From NCBI GenBank assembly GCA_002298155.1, contig DBME01000205.1, positions 1-10,849 of the forward strand: a stretch of 10,849 nt of DNA, read 5' to 3'. The translations under genes and the position numbers were made by a program. The stretch is from Holophagaceae bacterium UBA706 (GTDB taxonomy: Bacteria; Acidobacteriota; Holophagae; Holophagales; Holophagaceae). The notes beneath the pieces are model-generated. The model saw nothing but the letters and a program-made list of their open reading frames with translations. It searched no databases and was not told the DNA's origin. Shown here in pieces: positions 1-6,345 of the stretch (position 1 is its first letter; each line of letters begins with the position of its first letter).

Positions 1-262
1 CCAGGGCGCAGGCGGGGTCCAGCAGGAGGACGATGGCGTTCCGGCCGTCCTTGGCCGATACGGGCAGGGCCAGGCCCGTGGCGGGACGGAGCCCGGCCGC
101 GAGGCGTTCGCCCAGGGGCGCGGCTTCGCCGGCGGCCACGATGCGCGTGGCGGCCCCCAGGGTGAACCGGCCTTCCCGGGCCTCGATCCGCACGGGGGCG
201 GGCACGATTTCCTGGGCGCCCAGGGCCAGGAACGTCAGGGCGGCGGCGAGGACGTGTCTCAT
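1..262 (-). CDS. Secreted GH20-like beta-N-acetylhexosaminidase, N-terminal fragment (3' end outside window)
   Basis: Only the first 87 codons are present; the frame is open to the window edge. Residues 1-17 form a signal peptide (basic MRH, hydrophobic core, LGAQ cleavage region). The mature part begins with IVPAP at residues 19-23, followed by a beta-strand/helix pattern (RFTLG, then LGERLAAGLRPATGL, then NAIVLLL). This resembles the small alpha/beta domain that precedes the catalytic barrel in family GH20 beta-N-acetylhexosaminidases, which remove terminal GlcNAc or GalNAc. The catalytic Asp-Glu pair lies beyond the window, so activity cannot be checked. The ATG overlaps the stop of the upstream transporter as ATGA (4 bases), with GAGGGG at 268-273 placed 5 bases ahead, so translation is probably coupled. 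A related domain occurs in a few other families such as GH84, so GH20 is likely but not certain. Confidence 0.75.
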   Translation of the reverse strand, partial: MRHVLAAALTFLALGAQEIVPAPVRIEAREGRFTLGAATRIVAAGEAAPLGERLAAGLRPATGLALPVSAKDGRNAIVLLLDPACAL

Positions 263-2037
263 GCTTTCCCCTCGAAATGGGCCTCGATCTCTTCGAGCGT
301 CTTGCCCTTGGTTTCGGGCAGGAAGAAGAAGGCCGTGATGAAGTAGATCACCGTGAAGCCGGCGAAAAGGTAGAACAGGGCGCCGTATCCGTACGCGCCC
401 ACCGTAGGCAGGAACACCGCCGCGATGGTGGTGGACACCGCCTGGTTGATCAGGAGGGCGATGCTCATGCCGTTGGAGCGGATGCGGGTGGGCATGAGTT
501 CGGACAGGGCGAGCCACACGCACACCCCGGGCCCCATGGCGAAGAAGGCGATGAAGACGAAGGTGAGGATGGCCACCAGCCAGCCGTTGGACCCGCTGGG
601 CACCGGGGTGATCAGCGCGTTCTCGATGCGCAGCGGGGCGGTGCGCGCCACGGAGGCGTCGGCGGTGGGGTTGGTGATGCGCGCGGCAAGAGCGGCCCAG
701 AAGTCCTTGGGCACGCAGGTCTCGCGCTTGAGGCGGATCTCGGCGATGGGGTCCGTGGAGCGGACCACCTTGGTGGCGGCCCGGAAGTCGCCGTAGGAGT
801 AGATCACCACGAGGGTGGTGGGGCCGGCGTTCCTGCGGCCCATGAGACGGTCCGCCTCGGCGGGGGAGTAGTCCAGGGCCATGGTCTGGTCCGGTGCCAC
901 CATGGCCTGGATGGCCTCGCGGCAGTCGACGCGCTGGCGCTCGACGCCGCGGAAGATGGTGCCGACGCCCAGCAGGGTGACGATGATGCCCGCGCTGCCC
1001 ACGGACAGGAGGAACTTGCGCCCCTTCCGGTCCACCAGCATCACCGCGACCATGGTCATGAGGAAGTTCACCAGGGTCAGGATCACGTAGCCCAGGTGGG
1101 CGCTGGTGTCGCTCAGGCCGGCCTGGATGAGGATCGTGGCGTGGTAGCCGATGATGGAGTTGATGCCCGTGGCCTGGTTGCAGGCGAGGATCACGCAGGC
1201 CAGGACGAAGGGGATGACGTACTTGCGGCGCAGCAGGGATTCCCGTACCCGCTCACCGGTGCCGGAGGGGGCCTTGGCTTCGGTGGCCATCACCTCGTCC
1301 ATCTCCGTCAGCTCACGCTCCGCCTGCTCCGGCGTGCGGGTGCGCAGGAGCGCCTTGAGGGCATCGTCCCGGCGCCCGCGCCGATGGAACCAGCGGGGCG
1401 ATTCCGCCACGAAGAAGCTGCCCGCCACGAAGAGCGCCCCCGGCACGGCCGAACACCAGAAGATGGCGCGCCAAGCGAAGTCCTTGAAGGCATAGAGGGC
1501 CGCGGCATCGTGGATCCTCTCGATCTGATCCACCCGGAAGCTGAAGATCCAGGCGATGACCGCCGCCGCGAAGATCCCCAAGGTTAGCAGCCACTGGAAC
1601 ATGGCGGTGCCCTTGCCGCGCTCCGCCGCTCCCAGGCATTCCGCCAGGTAGAGGGGGACCACGACGCCCACGAGGCCGGCGCTGACGCCCTGGAGGATGC
1701 GCCCGAGCACCAGGGGCCCGAAGCCGTGGGACAGGGCGATCATGGGGATGCTGGCCAGGAAGGCCAGGCCGCTGAGGGCCATGAGCTTCTTCCGGCCCAG
1801 GGCGTCCGCCAGGAGGCCGGCGAAGGCCGTGGAGATGACGCTGCCCAGGAGCACGGCGGCCACGATGATGGAGAGCTGCTGGGCCGTGAGGGAGGACGTG
1901 GCCTCCAGGTAGGGCAGGGCTCCGGCGATGATGCCCACGTCGATGCCGTAGAGCAGTCCGCCCAGGCCCGCGATGAGGAGCAGGTAGCGCAGGTTCCAGA
2001 CGAGGCCAGGGGGAAGCTTCGACGCGGTCGTCGGCAT
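259..2037 (-). CDS. MFS sugar:H+ symporter (sugar porter family) with large extracytoplasmic insert
   Basis: 592 residues from the chosen start. Sugar-porter signatures in order: GIDVGIIAGA at 31-40 in TM1, GRKK at 81-84 in the TM2-3 loop, PLYLAE at 128-133, ESPR at 212-215 after TM6, NQATGIN at 287-293 in TM7, DRKGRK at 336-341 in the TM8-9 loop, SELMPTRIRS at 512-521 after TM10, and PETKG at 574-578 after TM12. These are the landmarks of XylE/GalP-type permeases. Sugar porters are usually 450-500 residues; the excess here is mainly about 120 hydrophilic residues (364-484) between TM9 and TM10, with Cys372 and Cys441. It probably imports a mono- or oligosaccharide released by the locus's hydrolases; the substrate is unknown. 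An ATG at 2055 adds MKGKPL and also has a fair ribosome site. I prefer 2037 because the extra codons AAA and GGA are atypical here and AAAGGAAAG looks like its Shine-Dalgarno. The 2157 start has no such support. Confidence 0.92.
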   Translation of the reverse strand: MPTTASKLPPGLVWNLRYLLLIAGLGGLLYGIDVGIIAGALPYLEATSSLTAQQLSIIVAAVLLGSVISTAFAGLLADALGRKKLMALSGLAFLASIPMIALSHGFGPLVLGRILQGVSAGLVGVVVPLYLAECLGAAERGKGTAMFQWLLTLGIFAAAVIAWIFSFRVDQIERIHDAAALYAFKDFAWRAIFWCSAVPGALFVAGSFFVAESPRWFHRRGRRDDALKALLRTRTPEQAERELTEMDEVMATEAKAPSGTGERVRESLLRRKYVIPFVLACVILACNQATGINSIIGYHATILIQAGLSDTSAHLGYVILTLVNFLMTMVAVMLVDRKGRKFLLSVGSAGIIVTLLGVGTIFRGVERQRVDCREAIQAMVAPDQTMALDYSPAEADRLMGRRNAGPTTLVVIYSYGDFRAATKVVRSTDPIAEIRLKRETCVPKDFWAALAARITNPTADASVARTAPLRIENALITPVPSGSNGWLVAILTFVFIAFFAMGPGVCVWLALSELMPTRIRSNGMSIALLINQAVSTTIAAVFLPTVGAYGYGALFYLFAGFTVIYFITAFFFLPETKGKTLEEIEAHFEGKA

Positions 2038-2043
2038 GAGCGG

Positions 2044-2052
2044 CTTTCCTTT
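2044..2052 (-). promoter_or_regulatory. Ribosome binding site deciding the MFS transporter start
   Basis: AAAGGAAAG on the minus strand; the AAAGGA part ends 9 bases before the ATG at 2037, an acceptable Shine-Dalgarno distance. A second purine run (AAGGAAGGGG, 2059-2068) serves the alternative ATG at 2055, so the start remains ambiguous by six codons. Confidence 0.45.
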
Positions 2053-2115
2053 CATCAGCCCCTTCCTTGCCGCAGGGCGTTGGAAGGTGAGGCACGGGCG
2101 TGAGGGTCGCCGGTC

Positions 2116-2121
2116 AGTATA
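2116..2121 (-). promoter_or_regulatory. Possible internal promoter -10 element before the MFS gene
   Basis: TATACT on the minus strand, one base from the TATAAT consensus and one of very few AT-rich hexamers in this GC-rich window. It lies in the only sizeable intergenic gap, about 80 bases upstream of the transporter start. The bases 15-17 positions further upstream (around CTTTTGC) are a poor -35 match. It may give the transporter and hexosaminidase genes their own transcript. This is a single-motif call and could be chance. Confidence 0.3.
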
Positions 2122-2179
2122 GCTATGGCGTCCCGCGCAAAAGGCCCGGGGCTGCAAAATGACGAGACCTACTCATGCC

Positions 2180-2190
2180 GTGACCGTCAC
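2180..2190. repeat. 11-bp palindrome overlapping the SIS gene stop codon
   Basis: GTGACCGTCAC is a perfect inverted repeat of 5-base arms around one central base. It covers the TGA stop of the SIS gene and sits about 60 bases upstream of the candidate -10 element. It could be an operator half-site pair, but it is short and no second copy was noticed in the window. Its arms are too short to make a convincing terminator, and no T-run follows directly. Confidence 0.3.
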
Positions 2191-3209
2191 TCCACGGTGG
2201 TGATCTTCGTGGCCCAGCGGAAGGCGCCGGCCTCCATTCCCGCACGCGCGGCCAGGGCCAGGGTCACGGCTTCCACCGGCAGGATCTCCAGGATGGGCCG
2301 GATGCGCGCGGGGGCGGGATCCGTGTCCACGAGGGAAGTGTGCCCGCCGTGGCCGCGGATCTCGTCCATGAGCCGGAGGTTCAATGCGGAGGTTGCCGCC
2401 CCGCCCGCGAAGACCATCACGTGCATCGCCTCGTGGACCATCTCCAGGGGACCATAGCGGAAGGCGGCGCTGCTCATGCCTTCCGCATGGAAGTGGGCGG
2501 CCTCCTTGGTGATGAGGGCGCCGGTTCCCACAGTGGCCAGGGAAGGGCCCCGGCCCACCAGGAACAGGCTGCGGATGCCGTCCAGCTCGCCGGCCAGGGC
2601 CATGGCCCGGTCGTCCAGGTCCGCCAGGAAGGCCTTCACCAGGGCCGGAGCGCAGGCCAGGTCCGCGAGGGTGGCGCCGGTGTCCTCGCGGCAGAGGATG
2701 TCGCCGAGCCACGCCATGGCCGCCAGGGCGGACACGTAGGTCTTGCAGGAGACCGAATGCTCGGGTCCCGCCTGGGTGAGGACGCAGGCGCGGCTGCGCT
2801 GCGCCAGGGGGCTGCCGGCGGTGTTGGTCACCGCCAGGATGGCGGCCTGGTCACGGTTCAGGTCCAGGAGGTGGAGGGTCTCGGCGCTCCCGCCGGACTG
2901 GGACACGGCCACCACCAGGGTGTCCGGCGTGAGCAGGGCGCGGCCGTAATGGATCAGCTCGGAGGTCTCCATCATCGTGGAGGCGATGCCCCGTCCGGCC
3001 AGGTGCAGGTGGAGGGGATGGAGACCGTGGTACGACGAGCCCATGCCCGTGAGCACGACCCGGCTGAACACGCCCCGGCCCAGGCCCGCGGCGAGGGTCT
3101 CCAATTCGGGGGCGGACCGCAGACCGGCCACCGTGGCCTCCAGGGCCCTGGGCTGGTCCAGGAGGTCCTGGTAGTAGCTCCCCTTGATGATCGTAGGATC
3201 CGTAGCCAT
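2187..3209 (-). CDS. SIS-domain sugar-phosphate isomerase/deaminase (GlmS isomerase-like, AgaS/NagB-II type)
   Basis: 340 residues with two SIS domains and no N-terminal glutaminase domain, so it is not a full glucosamine-6-phosphate synthase. Sugar-phosphate-binding motifs: TGMGSSYHG at 54-62 and SQSGGSAET at 103-111 in the first domain. The second domain holds KE at 235-236, HAEG at 241-244 and RYGP at 251-254, and the C-terminal tail ends TKITTVE with Lys335. Compared from memory with E. coli GlmS, Glu236 matches Glu488 and Lys335 matches Lys603, but Tyr252 replaces His504. Such stand-alone proteins include deaminases converting GlcN-6-P or GalN-6-P to the ketose phosphate plus ammonia, and isomerases or deglycases. 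Its place directly after a ROK kinase supports a cytoplasmic role on the phosphorylated sugar. The start follows the kinase stop by 10 bases with GAGGAG 6 bases ahead. Family is sure; reaction is inferred. Confidence 0.9.
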   Translation of the reverse strand: MATDPTIIKGSYYQDLLDQPRALEATVAGLRSAPELETLAAGLGRGVFSRVVLTGMGSSYHGLHPLHLHLAGRGIASTMMETSELIHYGRALLTPDTLVVAVSQSGGSAETLHLLDLNRDQAAILAVTNTAGSPLAQRSRACVLTQAGPEHSVSCKTYVSALAAMAWLGDILCREDTGATLADLACAPALVKAFLADLDDRAMALAGELDGIRSLFLVGRGPSLATVGTGALITKEAAHFHAEGMSSAAFRYGPLEMVHEAMHVMVFAGGAATSALNLRLMDEIRGHGGHTSLVDTDPAPARIRPILEILPVEAVTLALAARAGMEAGAFRWATKITTVE

Positions 3210-3215
3210 TCAAGT

Positions 3216-3221
3216 CTCCTC
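3216..3221 (-). promoter_or_regulatory. Ribosome binding site overlapping the kinase stop codon
   Basis: The kinase stop and the next gene's Shine-Dalgarno are fused as TGAGGAG, with 6 bases to the ATG at 3209. A ribosome terminating on the kinase would sit on this site, favouring coupled translation of kinase and SIS protein. Confidence 0.7.
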
Positions 3222-4158
3222 AGGCGGGGAACCGCATGTGCCACACCGCGCCGGCGCCGATCAGGCCCGCGTGCTGTCCCAGGGTGGCCAGGGCGATCTC
3301 CGTCATGCGGTGGGGCACGAGCCCGCAGTTCTGCGCGACCCTCGCGCGAATCTCGGGCAGGAACAGGGGCGCGCTCCGCATGACGCTGCCGCCCAGGACG
3401 ATCATGTCCGGGGTGAAGAGCGTCACCAGGTTCGCGATGCCCAGGCCCAGCCAGCGGGCTTCGCGGGCCACGGCCTCCAGGGCCAGGGGGTCCTGGTGCC
3501 CGGCCAGGGAGCACAGGCGCCGTGCCGAAAGATCCGCCCGGTTGGGATAGTCCGCGGGGGCGTTGGCCTCGGCCCAGGCGGTCATGGCCGGGCCCGCGGC
3601 CAGCACCTCCCAGCAGCCGTCGGCTCCGCAGAAGCACCGGGGGCCGGACGGGTCGATCACGTGATGTCCCAGTTCGGGGTGGGCGCCTCCGACGCCCCGG
3701 TAGAGCTCACCTCCGACGATGATGCCGCCGCCGATGCCGGTGCCCACCGTGACGCAGATGACCGTGGCCTTGCCGGCCCCCGCGCCCCACATGGCCTCGC
3801 CCAGGGCCGCCGCGTCCGCGTCGTTCTCCATGGCCGTGGGCCTGCCGAAGGCCTGGGCCAGCTCGCCCACGGGGTTGCGGCCCTGCCAGCCCGGCAGGAA
3901 ATCCACGTCGCCGATCTCGCCCGTGAAGGGATCCACCGGGCCCGTGCAGCCGATGCCGACCCCGCAGAAGGCCCGTCCCGTCTCCTTGCGGCACTCGCGC
4001 AGCATGGCCGTGACGCGGTCCATGGCGGCGTCGAAGCCTTCCTGGGCGAGGGTTGGGGTTTCGCGCTGGGCGAGGATCCGCCCGTGCCCGTCCAGGATCC
4101 CGGCGGCGATCTTGGTGCCGCCGATGTCCACAGCCCCGACGACTTCAGTCTTGTCCAT
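3220..4158 (-). CDS. ROK-family sugar kinase (glucokinase / N-acetylhexosamine kinase-like)
   Basis: 312 residues, typical for a ROK kinase without a DNA-binding domain. Visible motifs: ATP phosphate-binding DIGGTK at 11-16; sugar-binding END at 111-113 with Asp113 as the expected catalytic base; GTGIGGG at 139-145; and the zinc/sugar site HPELGH at 160-165 followed by CFCGADGC at 175-182 and Glu184. The Zn ligands are therefore His165, Cys175, Cys177 and Cys182, all present. Such enzymes phosphorylate hexoses (Glc, Fru, Man, GlcNAc, ManNAc) at O6 in the cytoplasm; motifs alone do not fix the sugar. Neighbouring SIS and GH20-like genes favour an amino sugar or its derivative. The ATG at 4158 is preferred because AGGG (4165-4168) lies 6 bases ahead and the family N-terminus follows at once. 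An ATG at 4176, overlapping the hydrolase stop by 10 bases, would add MEIGWP but has poor ribosome-site spacing. Confidence 0.93.
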   Translation of the reverse strand: MDKTEVVGAVDIGGTKIAAGILDGHGRILAQRETPTLAQEGFDAAMDRVTAMLRECRKETGRAFCGVGIGCTGPVDPFTGEIGDVDFLPGWQGRNPVGELAQAFGRPTAMENDADAAALGEAMWGAGAGKATVICVTVGTGIGGGIIVGGELYRGVGGAHPELGHHVIDPSGPRCFCGADGCWEVLAAGPAMTAWAEANAPADYPNRADLSARRLCSLAGHQDPLALEAVAREARWLGLGIANLVTLFTPDMIVLGGSVMRSAPLFLPEIRARVAQNCGLVPHRMTEIALATLGQHAGLIGAGAVWHMRFPA

Positions 4159-4164
4159 GGGCCA

Positions 4165-4168
4165 CCCT
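4165..4168 (-). promoter_or_regulatory. Weak ribosome binding site deciding the ROK kinase start
   Basis: AGGG on the minus strand, 6 bases before the ATG at 4158 and overlapping the hydrolase TAG stop. The alternative ATG at 4176 has only GGTGG one base away, which is too close. Confidence 0.45.
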
Positions 4169-6323
4169 ATTTCCATTCCACCACGGCGCCGTCGTAGGGT
4201 CCGATCTCCATCTCCCAGGAGGATCCCTGGGCCTTGAGGGGCCGGGGGCCTTCGTCGGTGATGTGGCGCAGGCTCTTGATGGGAAGCGTGCTGGTCACCT
4301 TGACCTTGCGGGCTACCGGGCTGTGGTTGGTGAGCACCGCGTAGCCGGAATGGGCGGCGTTGAGGGAGGCCACCTCCACCTCGGGCTGGTCGGTGGCGAA
4401 CAGGGGGCGGATGCCTGCCCATTCGCGGATGGCCCGGTAGAGGCGGTGGGTTGTTTCGGTCTTCTCGAAGGCCCCCGGCGTGGCCGCGGTCCAGGTCTCG
4501 ATGGGATAGGCGGAGAGCAGGGTCCGGCCCTTGCCCAGGGTGTGGGCGACCAGGGCGGGCCGTCCATCCTGGTCCACGGCGATGACCTGGCCGTCCTCCA
4601 CCTCCAGCAGGGCGCCCCAGTAGCGGTTGCCGCCGCCGGGCATGGCGAAGTGGAACGTGTCGCCGGGCTTCAGGTCGCCCAGGGGGGCCACCATCTTCAG
4701 GGTGATGTCCGTGGCCAGGTTCCAGTCCACGAGGCTCGCCCCGAAGAGCCGCGCCATGTCGGGCACCGCCGCGTCCGCCGCCACGGAGGCGTAGAGGGTG
4801 CCCCCCTTCTCGACATAGGCCCGGGCCCGGCCGTAGAAATTGGACTGCACGTGGCAGAGGAAGCCGCCGGTGCTGGTGAGGGGGGACGGGAGCATGATGA
4901 GCGGCCGGCCCTCCCAGTCCTGGTGCTCCCGGGGGAAGTCCAGGACGAGGCCGGCCCTGCGGCCCAGCACGAAGGTGTTGAGGGTCGAGCCCATGAGCCA
5001 GGCGTTGTCGGAGCCCCCCTCCCGCTGGGACTTGCCCGGGACGGCCTCGTTGTCGTAGGTGGACACGTAGGGGATCTCGGCGGAGCCCGTCAGGCCGAAG
5101 CGGGACTGGTCGCCGTGGGACTTGGCCCACTCGTAGGGGATGATGATGCCGCCGTCGGGAGGCGCCGGCTTGACGCCCTCCAGGTCGAGCTGGGCGACCA
5201 CCTTGGCGAACTTGCGGAACTCCCGGGCCAGGGGCTTGTCCTTGCGGTCCCAGGTGGTCATGCCCCAGAGGCATTCCTGCGCCGTGCGCAGGTAGGGCAC
5301 CTTGCTCCACTGCTCGGGGGAGGCGTCCGTGTAGCACCAGAGGTCGACGCCGATGCTTCCGGCCCCCAGGCCGGAATAGAGGTTGGCACGGTCGTACTGG
5401 GCGACGCGCTCCGGGGCGTACTGGGCGGTGGAACCGCCCATCTCATGGATCATGGACGGCTTGCCGGCGCCCCGGCTCAGGGTGATCTCCCAGGCCGCGC
5501 CATAGGTCCCCCGGGCGCTGAGCATGGGGTCCGGGAAGAGGTCGTTCAGGTAGATGGTGAAGGGGTGGACGCTCAGGAAGTCCACCTCCCGGGCGATGTT
5601 GTCGGCCCGGAAGGGGCCGTGCCCGGCCTCCTCGCCACTGGTCCCCGCCACGATGGGGTGGTTGGGGTCGTTGCGGCGGAGGGCGCCCGTGATCAGGCGG
5701 GTCCAGTTGAGGGCCATGGAATCCGTCGTCTCCCCCGCCACGATCCAGAAGGGCGGCTCGTCCGTGAGGTCCCAGGCGATGATGGCGGTCTCGTCCCGGT
5801 ACCGGCGCCCCAGTTCCGCGGCATGGTCCGTCTCGAAACGCAGCATGTCGTGGTCGGAGTGGGGGTTGCGGCCGTGGCGCCAGGGCACGTCCCAGAAGGC
5901 CTCGCCCACCTCGCCCCCGATGAAGAGGCTGGGGTGGAGGTAAATCTGGTACTTGTGGGCCAGGGAGATGAGGAAGTCCAGCTGCTTGAAGGCTTCGGGG
6001 TTGTAGTCGCCGGGGCGGGGCTCGAACCAGGCCCAGAGCATGTCGAAGCGCACCAGGGTGTAGCCCAGGTCGTGCATCTTGGCGAAGTCGGCCTCGATGT
6101 CCTTGGGGTCCCACTGGGTGGGCCACTGCATGGCGGCCTTGGCGGGCACCCAGTGGGCCCCCACGGGAATGAAGCGCTTGCCGTCCCGGGCGAACCAGGT
6201 CCCGTCCAGCTGGACCTTGGGAAGACGGGCCGCGGGCGGGGCCGCGAAGGCGGCGGGCAGGAAGGAGGCGAGGGCGATGGTGAGGGCCGTCAGGCGATGT
6301 CCTGCGGGGCGGGAACGGGGCAT
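4167..6323 (-). CDS. Exported clan GH-A-like glycoside hydrolase (GH5/GH42-like) with C-terminal extension
   Basis: 718 residues. Residues 1-28 form a signal peptide (basic start, hydrophobic core, AFA cleavage). Residues 36-375 look like a (beta/alpha)8 barrel: an early strand with GAHWVP (55-60), VRFDMLWAWF (91-100), WDLTDEP (184-190) with Glu189 as the likely acid/base, SVHPF (251-255), IHEMGG (292-297) with Glu294 as the likely nucleophile, and LWCYTD (328-333). This two-glutamate layout is that of retaining clan A enzymes (GH5, GH42 and relatives). Residues about 390-620 resemble the flavodoxin/GATase-like middle domain of GH42 enzymes (GGTLYASVAAD, 507-517), and about 640-718 a beta-rich C-terminal domain. 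The likely role is cleavage of beta-linked oligosaccharide in the periplasm or at the surface; substrate and exact family are not recognised. It follows the propeller gene by 22 bases, with AAGGA (6331-6335) 7 bases before the ATG. Confidence 0.85.
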   Translation of the reverse strand: MPRSRPAGHRLTALTIALASFLPAAFAAPPAARLPKVQLDGTWFARDGKRFIPVGAHWVPAKAAMQWPTQWDPKDIEADFAKMHDLGYTLVRFDMLWAWFEPRPGDYNPEAFKQLDFLISLAHKYQIYLHPSLFIGGEVGEAFWDVPWRHGRNPHSDHDMLRFETDHAAELGRRYRDETAIIAWDLTDEPPFWIVAGETTDSMALNWTRLITGALRRNDPNHPIVAGTSGEEAGHGPFRADNIAREVDFLSVHPFTIYLNDLFPDPMLSARGTYGAAWEITLSRGAGKPSMIHEMGGSTAQYAPERVAQYDRANLYSGLGAGSIGVDLWCYTDASPEQWSKVPYLRTAQECLWGMTTWDRKDKPLAREFRKFAKVVAQLDLEGVKPAPPDGGIIIPYEWAKSHGDQSRFGLTGSAEIPYVSTYDNEAVPGKSQREGGSDNAWLMGSTLNTFVLGRRAGLVLDFPREHQDWEGRPLIMLPSPLTSTGGFLCHVQSNFYGRARAYVEKGGTLYASVAADAAVPDMARLFGASLVDWNLATDITLKMVAPLGDLKPGDTFHFAMPGGGNRYWGALLEVEDGQVIAVDQDGRPALVAHTLGKGRTLLSAYPIETWTAATPGAFEKTETTHRLYRAIREWAGIRPLFATDQPEVEVASLNAAHSGYAVLTNHSPVARKVKVTSTLPIKSLRHITDEGPRPLKAQGSSWEMEIGPYDGAVVEWK

Positions 6324-6345
6324 GGTGAAGTCCTTGGCGTCGGGG

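Larger units (their letters stand above)
2038..2186. other. Only sizeable intergenic region of the window
   Basis: About 149 bases between the SIS stop and the MFS start. It contains the end of the 11-bp palindrome, a candidate -10 TATACT, and two purine-rich ribosome-site-like runs. I see no small gene, riboswitch-like structure or stem-loop followed by a T-run. All other gaps in the window are 22 bases or less, so this is the most likely place for internal regulation. Confidence 0.5.

Noticed and set aside
277..1587. 436-codon plus-strand frame opposite the MFS transporter
   Set aside because: Codon-register shadow of the transporter; translation is His/Gly/Asp/Glu-rich without domain features.
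2038..2157. Longer transporter start at 2157 adding 40 residues
   Set aside because: The extra residues are Arg/Pro/Cys-rich, unlike a sugar-porter N-terminus, and cover the candidate promoter and ribosome sites; 2037 or 2055 fit better.
2137..2160. GC-rich block next to TTTT after the SIS gene as a terminator
   Set aside because: The self-complementary CCCGGG core leaves no loop, and the T-run is only four bases followed by GC-rich sequence, so no intrinsic terminator is supported.
2340..4197. Plus-strand open frames opposite the SIS and ROK genes
   Set aside because: Both are codon-register shadows; the minus strand carries the clear family motifs.
4159..5337. Extension of the ROK kinase frame upstream to a 705-residue protein
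   Set aside because: The upstream part runs out of frame through the hydrolase coding sequence and is Arg/Pro/Gly-rich. The kinase family N-terminus begins at the ATG at 4158, so this is no fusion protein.
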